Of a stretch of DNA of 64,000 nucleotides, positions 43,332-54,801 are shown in pieces. Numbering within the stretch: position 1 is the stretch's first letter; every line of letters begins with the position of its first letter. The DNA comes from Serratia liquefaciens ATCC 27592 (GTDB lineage: Bacteria > Pseudomonadota > Gammaproteobacteria > Enterobacterales > Enterobacteriaceae), in assembly GCF_000422085.1 (NCBI RefSeq), contig NC_021741.1, positions 310,001 through 374,000 of the forward strand. The letters run 5' to 3'. The translations under genes were made by a program, and so were the position numbers. The notes beneath the pieces are model-generated. The model was not told the DNA's origin. It searched no databases and was given only the letters and a program-made list of their open reading frames with translations.

Positions 43332-45068
43332 GTGCCACGATACCGTGCCCTGTGCTTTTTGTGTGCGCTGCTCGCGACGCCTGCGGCGTTTTCGGCGAAT
43401 GTGCGGCTGCAGGTTGAAGGACTTAGCGGGGAACTGGAAAAAAACGTCCGGGTACGCCTGTCTTCCATCACTCCGGAAGAGGTCGGTACTGATGGCCGTT
43501 TCCGCGCACGCGTGGATGAAGCTGTTCGTCAGGGGCTGAGAGCGCTTGGCTATTATCAGCCTACCATCGAATTTACGTTGGACGATCGGCCAGGGCTGGC
43601 GCGGCCGGTGCTGCACGCCAAGGTCAATCCGGGTGAACCGGTGCGCATTGCCGGGGCCAATATCGTGTTGGAAGGCGGTGCGAAAACCGATGAAGACTAT
43701 CTGTCGTTGGTCAAAAAAGGCAAACCGACGATAGGTGAGATCCTTAATCACGGTAAATACGACAGTTTTAAAGGTTCACTGACCGGCCTGGCGCTGCGCA
43801 AAGGCTATTTCGATGCCGATATGACCAAAAGCCAGCTCGGCGTGGCGGAGGATCTGCATAAGGCCTATTGGGACATCGACTTCGACAGCGGGCAGCGTTA
43901 CCGCTTCGGCCAGGTGAAGTTTACCGGTTCGCAAATTCGTGAAGACTATCTGCAAAATCTGGTGCCCTTTCATCAGGGGGATTATTACACTTCGGAAGAC
44001 CTGGCCGAACTGAACCGCCGTTTGTCCGCCACTAACTGGTTTAACTCGGTGGTGGTCTCCCCTGATTTCAAAGATGCCAAAGAGAACAAGATTTTGCCGC
44101 TAGATGCGTTGGTGTCACCACGCACTCGCAACACCATCGAAACCGGTGTCGGTTACTCCACCGACGTTGGCCCCCGCGTTAAAGGCACATGGAAGAAGCC
44201 CTGGCTTAACGATCGCGGCCACAGTCTGGAAACCAGCGCCAGTATTTCGGCCCCGGAGCAGCAGCTCGATCTGACCTATAAGATCCCGTTGCTGAAGAAT
44301 CCGCTGGAGCAGTATTACCTGCTGCAGGGCGGGCTCAAGAACGTCGATCTCAACGATACCAAGTCCGTAACCTCCAAAGTGGTGGCCTCGCGCAACTGGG
44401 ATCTCTCCAGCGGCTGGCAGCGGGCTATTAACCTGACCTGGCGCTGGGATAACTTTACCCAGGGTAACGTCAGCAATACCACCATGCTGCTGTACCCTGG
44501 CGTCAGCCTCAACCGCACCCGCTCACGCGGAGGTCTGATGCCGACCTGGGGCGATAGCCAACGCTACTCCATCGACGTTTCCGACACCACCTGGGGATCC
44601 GGCGTGGACTTCGCGCTGATGCAGGCACAGAACGTCTGGATCCGCACCCTGGCCGATAAGCACCGGTTCGTGGCGCGCGGGCAGGTGGGGTGGATCGAAA
44701 CCAACGACTTCGACAAAGTGCCGCCAGACCTGCGATTCTTTGCCGGTGGCGATCGCAGCATCCGTGGCTACAAGTACAAAGACATTTCCCCCCGCAACGA
44801 TGACGGCAAGTTGACCGGTGCCTCCAAAATGCTGACTGGCTCGCTGGAATATCAATACAACGTGACCGGTAAATGGTGGGGGGCGATGTTCGTCGATTCC
44901 GGTGAAGCGGTGAACGATATCAAGCAGAGCAACTTCAAAACTGGCGCCGGTGTAGGTGTACGCTGGCAGTCGCCGGTAGGGCCAGTGAAGCTGGATATCG
45001 CCGCGCCCGTGGGGGACAAGGACACCCACGGGATGCAGTTCTACATCGGTTTGGGGCCTGAACTATGA
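43332..45068 (+). CDS. tamA: Translocation and assembly module outer-membrane protein TamA
   Basis: Omp85-family barrel of the TAM complex, which helps insert autotransporters and other outer-membrane proteins and is linked with TamB to phospholipid transport. GTG start at 43332 with AAGGAGAA upstream; signal peptide cleaved after FSA (about residue 21); three POTRA domains (about 25-265); a 16-strand barrel with the [10 protein letters not shown] loop-6 motif and a C-terminal FYIGLGPEL strand. 578 residues (E. coli 577). Its TGA overlaps the tamB ATG (ATGA at 45065-45068). Confidence 0.95.
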   Translation: MPRYRALCFLCALLATPAAFSANVRLQVEGLSGELEKNVRVRLSSITPEEVGTDGRFRARVDEAVRQGLRALGYYQPTIEFTLDDRPGLARPVLHAKVNPGEPVRIAGANIVLEGGAKTDEDYLSLVKKGKPTIGEILNHGKYDSFKGSLTGLALRKGYFDADMTKSQLGVAEDLHKAYWDIDFDSGQRYRFGQVKFTGSQIREDYLQNLVPFHQGDYYTSEDLAELNRRLSATNWFNSVVVSPDFKDAKENKILPLDALVSPRTRNTIETGVGYSTDVGPRVKGTWKKPWLNDRGHSLETSASISAPEQQLDLTYKIPLLKNPLEQYYLLQGGLKNVDLNDTKSVTSKVVASRNWDLSSGWQRAINLTWRWDNFTQGNVSNTTMLLYPGVSLNRTRSRGGLMPTWGDSQRYSIDVSDTTWGSGVDFALMQAQNVWIRTLADKHRFVARGQVGWIETNDFDKVPPDLRFFAGGDRSIRGYKYKDISPRNDDGKLTGASKMLTGSLEYQYNVTGKWWGAMFVDSGEAVNDIKQSNFKTGAGVGVRWQSPVGPVKLDIAAPVGDKDTHGMQFYIGLGPEL

Positions 45069-48000
45069 GCCTGATAAAAAAGATTTGCTTTGGTTTCCTG
45101 ATTGTCTTGCTGTTGCTGGTCGGGGCGGTGGCGTACTTGCTCGGTACCACCAGTGGTTTGCATATGACCCTCAACGCTGCTGCTCGATGGGTGCCGGGGT
45201 TGGATATTGCCAGCGTGAGCGGTGGCTGGCGTGATCTGACGCTAAAAGGCGTGAAGTATCAGATGCCGGGCGTCACGGTGAATGCCGGACAATTCCATCT
45301 GTCACTCGATCTGGCCTGCTTTAAAAACAGTTCGCTGTGCGTCAATGCGCTGACCGCGCAGGACGTCGACGTGGTGGTGAAAACCAAAGAAATGACGCCG
45401 TCTGCGCCGGTGGAAGAGACCAGCGAGCCGACCACTAATCTGAGCACGCCGTACCCTATTACCTTGCGTATGCTGACGCTGAATAACGTTAAGGTCAGCG
45501 TAGACGACACGGCAATCTCTCTTGGTGAATTCCGTACCGGAGCGCAGTGGCAAGAGCGTGCGTTGACCTTGCTGCCCACCAAAATCAGCGGCCTGTTGAT
45601 TGCACTGCCGAAAACCCCGCAGAACCCGTTGCCGGAGGCGATACAGCCGGCTGTCGAGGTCGCGAAAAAAGTGGGTGAACAGGTCGACAAGGCGGCGAAA
45701 CCGGTGCCGGAAGAGAAGCCACTGGGCGAAACGTTGAAAGAGCTGTTCGCCAAGCCGCTGCTGCCGGATCTGCCGGAAATCCGCCTGCCGTTGGACATCA
45801 CGGTTAAGGAGATCAGCGGGGAACAACTGCGCTTGACCGGTGATACCGAGGTGTTGATTACCAGCCTGTTGCTGCAGGCCAGCACCCAGGATCAGCATAT
45901 CAAGCTGGACAATTTCGATGTGAAATCCCCGCAGGGCACGTTGTCTGCGCAAGGGCAGGCGACGCTGACCGGCAGTTGGCCGGTGGAAATGGTGGCTAAC
46001 AGCACGCTGAATATCGAGCCGCTGAAAGGGGAAAAGGTCAAACTGAACGTCGGCGGTGGGCTGCGCGAAGAACTTAAAGTGGCGCTGAACCTCTCCGGAC
46101 CGGTCGGTGCGCAGCTTGATGTACAGACCCAATTGGCCGAAGTGGGTTTACCGCTGGCACTGACGCTGCAAAGCAAACAGCTGAAATGGCCGCTGAACGG
46201 CGAAGCTCAGTATCAGGTCAACGATTTCCGCCTGCGTTTCAATGGCAAGGCGACTGATTATGCCTTGTCGACCCGGGCCAATATCAAGGGGCAGGATCTC
46301 CCGCCGGCGGTGCTGACGCTGGACGGTAAAGGTAACGTTGAACAGTTCAAACTGGATCGCCTGCGGTTGGCGGCCTTGCAGGGCAATACCGATCTGACGG
46401 CGCTGGTGGACTGGAGCAAGGCCATCAGTTGGAATTCACAGCTGACGCTGAGCGGCATCAATACCGCCAAGCAGTGGCCGGAATGGCCGGCGAAGTTGGA
46501 CGGTAAAATCACTACGCGTGGCAGCCTGCACGGCGGCAGTTGGTAATTGCAGGTGCCGGTGCTGCAGCTCGATGGTAACGTGAAGCAAAACAAAGTCACT
46601 GCACGTGGCACGCTTAGCGGCAATGCTGCCGGTCAGTGGAAAATCCCGGGCATCGATCTGACGCTGGGACGCAACCAACTGAACGTTAAGGGCCAACTGG
46701 ACGAGAAAAGCTGGAACCTGGATGCGAATATTGACGCGCCACGTCTGGACGGCGCTCTGCCAGGGCTGGGCGGTACGGCGAAAGGCTTGCTGAAACTGCG
46801 GGGCAACCTGCAAGCGCCTCAGTTGCTGGCCGACCTGACCGCTTCCGGCCTGCAGTGGCAGGCGCTGCGCATCAACCGGGTGAAGATTGACGGCGACGTG
46901 CGTTCCAGCGATCAGATCCAGGGTCAGTTGGCGGTACGCGTTGAGCAACTTAAGCAGGATGCGCTGGATATCAGCCTGCTGACATTGGATGCCAAAGGCA
47001 GTGAGAAGCAGCATCAGCTGCAGTTGAAAATTGACGGCAAGCCGGTATCCGGTCAGTTGGCGCTGCAGGGCAGTTTCGATCGCCAACAGCAGCGCTGGCG
47101 CGGCAACCTGAACAATACCCGTTTCGATACCCCGGTGGGCGAATGGCGCTTAACTCGCGCCATTGCGCTGGATTACCTGAATACCGCGCAGAAAATCAGT
47201 ATTGGACCGCACTGCTGGCAGAACCCGAACGCCGAACTGTGCGTACCCAAGACCATCGAAGCAGGCCAGAGTGGCCAGGCCAGCGTGGTATTGAACCGCT
47301 TTGATCTGGCGATGATCAAACCTTTCCTCGGTCCGGAGACCGCTTTGAGCGGCGTGTTCACCGGGCGGGCGGACGTAAGCTGGAAACCGGGCGGTGCGCT
47401 GCCGGACGCGAAAGTTTCCCTGGTGGGTAACGGCGTGAAGGTGGTTCAGCAAGTGCAGGGCAACGCGTTGCCGATCGCCTTTGATCGGCTGAACCTTAAT
47501 GCCGGCCTGTCCAACGGTCGTGCACAGGCCGACTGGTTGATCAAGTTGACCAATAATGGCCAATTTGACGGTAACGTGCAGGTTGCCGATCCACAGGTAC
47601 GACGCATTATCAGCGGCAACGTCAATATCACCAATATCTCGCTGGCGATGATCAATCCGGCGTTGATGAAGGGGGAGAAAGCCGCGGGCATGCTGAATGC
47701 CAATCTGCGCCTGGGTGGCAGTGCGCAGAAGCCTCTGGTTTATGGCCGGATGGCGTTGGATAAGGTTGATATAGATGGTCACTGGATGCCGTTTGATATG
47801 ACGGACGGCCGCCTGGTGATGAACTTTGACGGCATGACCTCGACCATGGAAGGGCTGGTCAGCACCACGCGCGGACAGCTTAACCTGTCGGGCGATGCTG
47901 ACTGGCGCGACATCAACGCCTGGCGCGCACGTATCGCCGCCAAGGGCGATAAGCTGCGGGTGACGGTGCCGCCGATGATCCGCATCGACGTTTCACCCGA

Positions 48001-48877
48001 TCTGGTGTTTGAAGCCACGCCGCAGCTGTTCTCGCTCAATGGTTCGGTCGATATTCCGTGGGCGCGCATTACGGTGCAGGAGTTGCCGGAAAGTGCGGTG
48101 GGCGTCTCTTCCGACGAAGTGATGCTGGACGACCAACTGAAACCGATACAGCCGAAAACCGCAGGGATCCCGATCAACAGCAACCTGATGATCCACGTGG
48201 GTAACGATGTGCGGCTGGATGCCTTTGGCTTAAAAGCCCGCTTGAAGGGCGATCTGAAAGTAGTGCAGGACAAGAATGGCCTGGGCCTGAACGGCCAGAT
48301 TGACATCCCTTCCGGTCGCTTCCATGCTTATGGTCAGGATTTGATCGTCCGCAAGGGCCAACTGATGTTCTCAGGGCCGCCGGATCAGCCGTTGCTGAAT
48401 ATTGAAGCCATCCGTAATCCTGAATCGACCGAAGACGACGTCACCGCTGGGGTACGCGTTACCGGGTTGGCGGATGCACCCAAGCTGGAAGTGTTCTCGG
48501 ATCCGGCCAAATCTCAGCAGGAAGCGCTGTCTTATCTGCTGCGCGGGCAGGGATTGGGCAGTTCCGGCGCCGATGGTAACGCAATGACCTCAATGTTAAT
48601 TGGGATGGGGGTTGCACAAAGTGGTCAACTTGTGGGTAAAATCGGCGAGGCGTTTGGCGTAAGCAATTTGGCCCTGGATACTCAGGGTGTCGGCGACAGT
48701 TCCCAGGTTGTCGTGAGCGGTTATGTTCTCCCAGGCTTACAAGTAAAATATGGGGTGGGTATTTTCGACTCGCTGGCTACGTTGACGTTGCGTTACCGCC
48801 TGATGCCTAAATTGTATCTGGAAGCGGTGTCTGGTCTCGACCAGGCATTAGATTTGCTCTATCAGTTTGAGTTTTAG
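45065..48877 (+). pseudogene. tamB: TamB (translocation module inner-membrane subunit), split by an in-frame TAA
   Basis: TamB is an inner-membrane-anchored, beta-rich periplasm-spanning protein that works with TamA and carries lipids or outer-membrane proteins. The frame runs without any shift from 45065 to 48877 but has one TAA at 46544-46546. Before it there are 493 residues with the N-terminal anchor (IKKICFGFLIVLLLLVGAVA); after it come 776 codons ending in the DUF490/TamB domain ([24 protein letters not shown]). Together they make about 1270 codons, close to the E. coli 1259. E. coli has Gln where the TAA stands (SWQM against SW-stop-L), so a CAA to TAA change is the simplest cause. The second piece starts at a TTG without a ribosome site and without an anchor, so it is unlikely to act alone. 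Confidence 0.88.
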
Positions 48878-48879
48878 CG

Positions 48880-49227
48880 ATGCGAATAATTGTCTACGGC
48901 AGTTTACGACGCAAACAGGGAAACAGCCATTGGATGACCAACGCCCAATGGCTCGGCGAGCATGAGCTCGAAGGCTATCAGATTTATAATCTGGGCCATT
49001 ACCCGGCGGCGATCCCTGGAGAGGGCACGGTACATTGTGAAGTGTACCGCATCAACTCATCGATTTTGGCTGAGCTGGACGAACTGAAAAGCAACACCAA
49101 GGACTATAAGCGCGAGCTGATTCAGACGCCTTATGGGAGTGCGTGGATCTATCTGTATAAACACAGTGTGGACGGTTACCCGCGAATTAACAGCGGCGAC
49201 TGGCTGAAGCGTCTCGACGAAAAGTAA
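48880..49227 (+). CDS. ytfP: Gamma-glutamylcyclotransferase-fold protein YtfP
   Basis: 115-residue protein of the GGCT-like family, E. coli role undefined. The substrate-loop signature YGSLRRKQGNSHWM is at the N-terminus, followed by LGEHELEGYQIYNLGHYPAAIPG and VHCEVYRI. It starts 2 bp after the tamB stop, so it is cotranscribed with tamA-tamB. A premature stop in tamB may lower its expression by polarity. Confidence 0.9.
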   Translation: MRIIVYGSLRRKQGNSHWMTNAQWLGEHELEGYQIYNLGHYPAAIPGEGTVHCEVYRINSSILAELDELKSNTKDYKRELIQTPYGSAWIYLYKHSVDGYPRINSGDWLKRLDEK

Positions 49228-49230
49228 AAA

Positions 49231-49260
49231 AAAACACCGCTCACTGAGCGGTGTTTTTTT
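49231..49260. terminator. Bidirectional terminator between ytfP and ppa
   Basis: CACCGCTC (49235-49242), loop ACT, GAGCGGTG (49246-49253), with A run before and T run after, so it serves both convergent genes. Confidence 0.9.
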
Positions 49261-49279
49261 ATCGGACGGCTGGCAAGAA

Positions 49280-49810
49280 TTACTTCTTGGCGGCACGCTC
49301 GAAAGAAGCAACGATTTCAGCTTTGGCAGCGGCAGCATCTGCCCAGCCTTCCACTTTCACCCATTTGCCTTTTTCCAGATCTTTGTAGTGCTCGAAGAAG
49401 TGAGCGATCTGGGCACGCAGCAGTTCCGGCAGGTCGTTCACGTCTTTGATGTGATCGTACTCTTTGGTCAGCTTGCTGTGCGGTACGGCAACCAGTTTCG
49501 CATCTTCGCCGGCTTCGTCGGACATCTTCAACACGCCAACCGGACGGCAGCGGATCACAGAACCAGGCTGCAGTGGGTATGGGGTTGGCACCAGCACGTC
49601 AACCGGGTCACCGTCCAGAGACAGGGTGTGGTTGATGTAACCGTAGTTGCACGGGTAGAACATCGCGGTGGACATGAAACGGTCAACGAACAGCGCACCG
49701 GTGTCCTTGTCGATTTCATATTTGATCGGATCGGCGTTTGCCGGGATTTCGATAACAACGTAGATGTCTTCCGGCAGGTCTTTGCCAGCAGGGACCAGGT
49801 TCAAGCTCAT
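49280..49810 (-). CDS. ppa: Inorganic pyrophosphatase
   Basis: Hydrolyses pyrophosphate to phosphate and so drives biosynthetic reactions; essential in E. coli. 176 residues, the same length. The family I signature DGDPVDVLV gives metal ligands Asp66, Asp68 and Asp71; [11 protein letters not shown] and YPCNYGYI are also intact. GGAAACC precedes the ATG. Confidence 0.98.
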   Translation of the reverse strand: MSLNLVPAGKDLPEDIYVVIEIPANADPIKYEIDKDTGALFVDRFMSTAMFYPCNYGYINHTLSLDGDPVDVLVPTPYPLQPGSVIRCRPVGVLKMSDEAGEDAKLVAVPHSKLTKEYDHIKDVNDLPELLRAQIAHFFEHYKDLEKGKWVKVEGWADAAAAKAEIVASFERAAKK

Positions 49811-50066
49811 GTCGGTTTCCTTTAATCAAACCAGAAATGGAGTGGCGGCTATTATAGCGGACTCTTTTGCGATTTCCTGCCCTTTTCATCATCCCCGCCC
49901 CGGCGCAGAGCCATCCATCGAATTTCCAGATAAATCCTCCCACGGCGTTAAGTTTTCTCGAGGGTTGCCGATAACTTTATCAAATAATAATGAGTCGGCG
50001 AAGTCTGGCTCCGCGTTTTACCTCCTCTACGTAAGATCTCACTATTTCTGAAGCCGGGAAGAACTC

Positions 50067-51620
50067 ATGCTAAAAAAGATTACGGTCAAGGCCGGGCTGA
50101 TTGCCCTGTTGAGCCTGATGACGCTGCTGTTGATTATGGTCAGCACGATTGGCGTCAACGCGATTAACGAAGGATCGCGCTCGTTACACACCCTGAATCA
50201 AATCCTGGGGGAAGAGTTGGGGTCGCTGGCCAGCAGTTCCAACCTGACGCTGCGCGCCAGAACCGCTGCCTCACTGGCGGTACGGCAACGGGAAATCGGC
50301 CAGATTGAGGTTTCAGATGCTACGGTGGGCCGTATCTATGACTACCTTGCGCAATCGAAGCAGGAAATGGCGCGTTTTGTCAGCGTCGGTACCGTTACCG
50401 AACGTGGACGCGAGCTGTCCGGTCGTTTGCAAAACAGCTATCGCGCTTATCTGGAACAGGGCGTTGGGCCGATGGCCGATGCCATCAAGGCCGGCAAAGT
50501 TGATGATTACTACGACATTCAGGAAACAAAAATTTCCGCGTTGAGCATCGCTTTTGAAAAGGACCTCAGCGACTTCCGCAGCTTCGCCATGAAGATTGGC
50601 CAGCAGCGGGTGAATGAAGCGGAAAGCAATGCCAGCACTAAAATTACGCTGATCGTGATTGCCGGCCTGCTCAGTATTTTGCTGGCGCTACTGGCCTGGT
50701 TTGCACTGCGGGTGATTATCCTGCGTCCGCTCGATGAGTCAATCGCCCAGCTGGAACATATCGCCAGCGGTGACCTGACGCACCGTATCACCGGCGAAGG
50801 CGAGACCGAAATGGGCCGTCTGGTGCGTGCGATGCAGCGGATGCAGCAGGCCTTGGTCAGTTCGGTCAGCAAGGTGCGCGATGCCAGCAGCCAAATCGAT
50901 ACCGGTTCACGCGAACTGGCTGCCGGCAACCTGCATCTGGCGCAGCGTACCGAAGAATCAGCCGCTTCTCTGGAAGAAACCGCCGCCAGCATGGAACAGC
51001 TGACCTCGACGGTGAAGATGAACGCCGAGAACTGCGAACAGGCGAATCAACTGGCGCTGAGCGTATCCGATATTGCCAACCAAGGCAGTGAAGTGGTCAG
51101 TCAGGTCATGGATAAGATGCAGGCGATCACCGACAGCTCACGCCGCATTGCCGATATCATCAGCGTGATGGACGGCATTGCCTTCCAGACCAACATTCTG
51201 GCGTTGAATGCGGCGGTGGAAGCGGCACGTGCCGGTGAACAAGGGCGTGGTTTTGCCGTGGTGGCCGGTGAGGTTCGCAGCCTGGCTCAGCGCAGTGCGC
51301 AGTCGGCGAAAGAGATCAAAGGGTTGATTGAAGCGTCGCAGAATCGGGTGCAGGAAGGCGAACAAATGGCCGGTTCGGCGGCGAAAACCATGAACGGCAT
51401 TACCGGTGAAGTGGGCCGGGTGACGGCGCTGATGCGGGAAATCTCTGCGGCTACGCGTGAGCAAAGCAGCGGTATTGAGCAGGTAAACCTGGCGGTGGCG
51501 CAGATGGATCAGGTGGCGCAACAGAATGCGGCCTTGGTCGAAGAGTCTGCGGCGGCGACGCGCTCGCTGGAGGATCAGGCGCAGTTGTTGGCGCAGAGCA
51601 TGGCAGCGTTCAAATTATAA
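50067..51620 (+). CDS. Methyl-accepting chemotaxis protein (chemoreceptor)
   Basis: Inner-membrane chemoreceptor feeding the CheA/CheW system. TM1 about 9-31, periplasmic four-helix (TarH-type) domain 32-190, TM2 about 192-216, HAMP about 217-270 ([18 protein letters not shown]), then the signalling domain with the conserved hairpin tip near [20 protein letters not shown]. 517 residues. It ends in SMAAFKL, so it lacks the NWETF-type CheR/CheB tether of Tsr and Tar. The ligand cannot be told. It lies between ppa and fbp, where E. coli has no receptor gene. Confidence 0.92.
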   Translation: MLKKITVKAGLIALLSLMTLLLIMVSTIGVNAINEGSRSLHTLNQILGEELGSLASSSNLTLRARTAASLAVRQREIGQIEVSDATVGRIYDYLAQSKQEMARFVSVGTVTERGRELSGRLQNSYRAYLEQGVGPMADAIKAGKVDDYYDIQETKISALSIAFEKDLSDFRSFAMKIGQQRVNEAESNASTKITLIVIAGLLSILLALLAWFALRVIILRPLDESIAQLEHIASGDLTHRITGEGETEMGRLVRAMQRMQQALVSSVSKVRDASSQIDTGSRELAAGNLHLAQRTEESAASLEETAASMEQLTSTVKMNAENCEQANQLALSVSDIANQGSEVVSQVMDKMQAITDSSRRIADIISVMDGIAFQTNILALNAAVEAARAGEQGRGFAVVAGEVRSLAQRSAQSAKEIKGLIEASQNRVQEGEQMAGSAAKTMNGITGEVGRVTALMREISAATREQSSGIEQVNLAVAQMDQVAQQNAALVEESAAATRSLEDQAQLLAQSMAAFKL

Positions 51621-51624
51621 TGCC

Positions 51625-51644
51625 GGGGACGGCGTGCCGTCCCC
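51625..51644. terminator. Hairpin between the chemoreceptor gene and fbp
   Basis: GGGGACGGC (51625-51633) and GCCGTCCCC (51636-51644), a perfect 9-bp stem between convergent stops. No T run on either side, so its efficiency as a terminator is doubtful. Confidence 0.45.
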
Positions 51645-51657
51645 CACATCGAACTCG

Positions 51658-52662
51658 TTATTCGTCCGGGTTCTCAGCGATAAAGCGCTCTGCGTCTTCC
51701 ACCATGGATTTGGTGCCGACGAAGAACGGTGCGCGCTGGTGCAGTTTCACCGGGGTGATGTCCAGAATACGGTTTTTACCGTCGCTGGCTTTACCGCCGG
51801 CCTGTTCCGCCAGGAACGCCATCGGGTTGCATTCATACAGCAGGCGCAGCTTGCCTTGCGGGTGGCTGGCGGTGCTTGGATAAATGTAGATGCCGCCTTT
51901 CAGCAGGTTGCGGTGGAAGTCGGCAACCAGTGAACCGATGTAGCGTGAGGTATAAGGGCGTTGCGTAGCTTCGTCCTGTTCCTGACAATATTTGATGTAT
52001 TTCTTCACGCCGCGCGGGAACTTGATGTAGTTACCTTCGTTGATGGAATACATATTGCCGCTGGCCGGGAAGCGGACTTTCTCATGGGAGAGGCAGAACA
52101 CGCCCAGAGAAGGATCGTAGGTGAAGGCATGCACGCCATAACCGGTGGTGTACACCAGCATGGTGGATGAACCGTAAACCACGTAGCCTGCGGCGACCTG
52201 TGCGCTGCCTGGCTGCAGGAAGTCTTCTTCGGTCACTGGCGTACCGACCGGGGTAATGCGACGATAGATAGAGAAAATCGTACCGACCGAGACGTTGACA
52301 TCGATGTTGGACGAACCGTCCAACGGATCCATCAGCACCACATACTTGGCATTTTCAGCCCGCTCGCCGTCGAATATCACGATTTCATCTTCTTCTTCAG
52401 AAGCGATACCCGCAACTTCACCGCGCGCTTTCAATGCTGCTTTCAGCTTTTCATTCGCGTACAGGTCCAGTTTCATCTGAACTTCGCCCTGTACATTGGA
52501 AACGCCGCTGGTGCCCAGAATATCCACCAGACCCGCTTTGTTGATATCGCGGTGGATGATTTTGGCGCCCAGTTTAATTGCAGAAAGTAGCGCAGTCAGC
52601 TCGCCGGTGGCGTGTGAGAAGTCGTGCTGTTTCTCGACGATAAATTCGCCTAACGTTTTCAT
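51658..52662 (-). CDS. fbp: Fructose-1,6-bisphosphatase, class 1
   Basis: Gluconeogenic enzyme that hydrolyses fructose 1,6-bisphosphate to fructose 6-phosphate. 334 residues (E. coli 332). The metal-site motif [19 protein letters not shown] and the substrate loop with [26 protein letters not shown] are intact. Divergent from mpl, as in E. coli. Confidence 0.97.
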   Translation of the reverse strand: MKTLGEFIVEKQHDFSHATGELTALLSAIKLGAKIIHRDINKAGLVDILGTSGVSNVQGEVQMKLDLYANEKLKAALKARGEVAGIASEEEDEIVIFDGERAENAKYVVLMDPLDGSSNIDVNVSVGTIFSIYRRITPVGTPVTEEDFLQPGSAQVAAGYVVYGSSTMLVYTTGYGVHAFTYDPSLGVFCLSHEKVRFPASGNMYSINEGNYIKFPRGVKKYIKYCQEQDEATQRPYTSRYIGSLVADFHRNLLKGGIYIYPSTASHPQGKLRLLYECNPMAFLAEQAGGKASDGKNRILDITPVKLHQRAPFFVGTKSMVEDAERFIAENPDE

Positions 52663-52830
52663 GACACAATCCCTGAATCTACGGATGGGTAGCGGTTTGT
52701 TAACAAACCGCCAACGTATTCGCGAGCAGTGTAGCCCAAAGATGAACGCTATTCATAGGCAAATCCATTTCTTCTGGACGATTCTGAGCGTTAGAATGAG
52801 TCAACATTCGACGTACTCTATGAGAAAACT

Positions 52831-54210
52831 ATGCGCATTCACATTCTTGGGATCTGTGGCACCTTTATGGGCGGGCTGGCGGTGCTGGCTCGTTCGCTAG
52901 GGCATGAGGTGACCGGCTCTGACGCTAATGTCTATCCGCCGATGAGCACGCTGCTGGAGAAGGAAGGGATCGACCTGATCCAGGGCTACGATCCTGCTCA
53001 ATTGGATCCGGCGCCGGATCTGGTGATCATCGGTAACGCCATGACGCGGGGTAATCCTTGCGTTGAAGCGGTACTGGAACAGGGGATCCCTTACGTTTCC
53101 GGCCCGCAGTGGCTGCACGATTATGTGCTGCGCGATCGCTGGGTGCTGGCCGTGGCCGGCACGCACGGCAAGACCACTACCGCCGGTATGGCCACCTGGA
53201 TCCTGGAAGCCTGCGGCTATCAACCGGGCTTCGTTATCGGTGGCGTTCCGGGCAACTTTGACGTTTCCGCGCGTCTGGGCGGTAGCCCGTTCTTTGTGAT
53301 CGAAGCCGATGAGTATGACTGCGCCTTCTTCGACAAGCGTTCCAAGTTTGTACATTACAGCCCGCGTACGCTGATCATGAATAACCTGGAGTTCGATCAC
53401 GCTGATATCTTCGACGATCTGAAAGCGATCCAGAAACAGTTCCACCATCTGGTGCGTCTGGTGCCGGGCAAGGGCAAGATCATTTTGCCTGATAACGACA
53501 ACCACCTGAAACAGGTGATGGCGATGGGCTGTTGGAGTGAGCAAGAGCTGGTCGGGGAAGAGGGCGCATGGCGCGCTCAAAAATTAACGCCGGACGCCAG
53601 CCATTATGCGGTGTTCCTCGACGGCGAACAGGTGGGCGAAGTGAAGTGGTCGCTGGTGGGTGAACACAACATGCATAACGGTTTGATGGCCATTGCCGCC
53701 ACGCGCCACGTTGGTGTGCTGCCAGCCGATGCCTGCCGCGCGCTCGGTGAGTTTATCAATGCTCGCCGCCGTCTCGAACTGCGCGGTGAAGCTCATGGCG
53801 TTACGGTGTATGACGATTTTGCCCATCACCCAACGGCGATCCTGGCGACCTTGGCCGCATTGCGCGGCAAGGTTGGCGGTACCGCGCGCATTTTGGCTGT
53901 GCTCGAGCCGCGCTCCAATACCATGAAAATGGGGATCAGCAAGAATGATTTGGCACCGTCTCTGGGCCGTGCCGATGAGGTCTTCCTGTTCCAACCGCAC
54001 CATATCCCCTGGCAGGTGGCGGAAGTCGCGGAAGCCTGTGTACAGCCGGCCCACTGGAGCGCCGATCTCGACACGCTGGTGGACATGATCGTGAAAACGG
54101 CCCAGCCTGGCGACCACATTTTGGTGATGAGTAACGGCGGCTTCGGTGGGATCCATGACCGTCTGCTGGAGGCATTGGCCCACAAGTCAGAACCTAAAGT
54201 GACTTATTGA
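52831..54210 (+). CDS. mpl: UDP-N-acetylmuramate:tripeptide ligase Mpl
   Basis: Recycles cell-wall tripeptide by joining L-Ala-gamma-D-Glu-meso-DAP to UDP-MurNAc. A Mur-ligase with an N-terminal Rossmann part (HILGICGTFMGGLA), ATP loop GTHGKTTTAGM (Gly110 to Thr116), IEADEYDCAFFDKRSK, and DDFAHHPTA and LEPRSNTMKMG in the C-terminal domain. 459 residues (E. coli 457). E. coli has yjgA on the opposite side of fbp-mpl; here the next genes are yhcN and argR. Confidence 0.96.
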   Translation: MRIHILGICGTFMGGLAVLARSLGHEVTGSDANVYPPMSTLLEKEGIDLIQGYDPAQLDPAPDLVIIGNAMTRGNPCVEAVLEQGIPYVSGPQWLHDYVLRDRWVLAVAGTHGKTTTAGMATWILEACGYQPGFVIGGVPGNFDVSARLGGSPFFVIEADEYDCAFFDKRSKFVHYSPRTLIMNNLEFDHADIFDDLKAIQKQFHHLVRLVPGKGKIILPDNDNHLKQVMAMGCWSEQELVGEEGAWRAQKLTPDASHYAVFLDGEQVGEVKWSLVGEHNMHNGLMAIAATRHVGVLPADACRALGEFINARRRLELRGEAHGVTVYDDFAHHPTAILATLAALRGKVGGTARILAVLEPRSNTMKMGISKNDLAPSLGRADEVFLFQPHHIPWQVAEVAEACVQPAHWSADLDTLVDMIVKTAQPGDHILVMSNGGFGGIHDRLLEALAHKSEPKVTY

Positions 54211-54240
54211 TCGTCGATTCAGTGTGACTGAAGCAAAACT

Positions 54241-54266
54241 AAAAGGCCGCTTGCGGCCTTTTCTTT
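54241..54266 (+). terminator. Terminator after mpl
   Basis: AAAAGGCCGC (54241-54250), TT, GCGGCCTTTT (54253-54262), then CTTTT. Confidence 0.85.
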
Positions 54267-54272
54267 TGCCCA

Positions 54273-54298
54273 TAAAAAAGCCCTCGCGAGCGAGGGCA
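54273..54298 (-). terminator. Terminator for the leftward yhcN-like gene
   Basis: GCCCTCG (54280-54286), loop CGAG, CGAGGGC (54291-54297); on the minus strand a run of six T follows (54274-54279). Confidence 0.75.
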
Positions 54299-54413
54299 AC
54301 GGGGTTCGTCGGATAGGACGACGAAGTTTCTTCAAGGAATCAGTGCTTACGATAGAACTCGGCAGTGGCAGTGACGAGGGTAATCAGTTCGGTAAGCAGG
54401 GCTCCCTGAATTG

Positions 54414-54677
54414 TTATTTGTAGATTTCGGCTGTCGCGTGCCAATTGCCGTTTTCGTAGGCTTCGATCACGCGGTAGGCTTTAGCGCCTTGTTTATCGGC
54501 TTTGTCAGACAGGGCCTGGCGAATATCGGAAGGCGCGCCGGTGACGCCGCTGACGGTGATGGTACCGGCAGACTGGAGCGTATTGGCCTGGTCGTTAGTG
54601 ATTAACGTCGCGGCGGAAGCGCCGAACGAAACGACAGACAGCAGGCTAAGTGCAGCGAGAGTGGTTTTCATGTTCAT
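54414..54677 (-). CDS. DUF1471 periplasmic protein, YhcN paralogue
   Basis: 87-residue secreted protein: signal peptide to about residue 23 (LLSVVSFGASA), then a DUF1471 domain with SAGTITVSGVTGAPSDIRQA and the ending NWHATAEIYK. It is closely related to the neighbour at 54802 over its whole length, so the two are a tandem duplication. E. coli YhcN is linked to acid and peroxide stress; the role here is inferred. AGGA lies ahead of the ATG at 54677; Met3 is a possible alternative start. Confidence 0.85.
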   Translation of the reverse strand: MNMKTTLAALSLLSVVSFGASAATLITNDQANTLQSAGTITVSGVTGAPSDIRQALSDKADKQGAKAYRVIEAYENGNWHATAEIYK

Positions 54678-54801
54678 GATAGTGCGTCCTGTTGTGATAA
54701 CCGCCTGGAAGGGCTTTTGCAGCGTTTTTGTACTTGAAGGCTGTTATCAGTGGTGCTCGGTACCAGAGTTATATTGCCCGTTGCCGGGTAACGCCTTGTA
54801 C

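Noticed and set aside
46547..48877. Separate functional gene for the 3' part of tamB
   Set aside because: Same frame as the upstream part, begins at a TTG with no ribosome site or export signal, and the domain would lack its membrane anchor.
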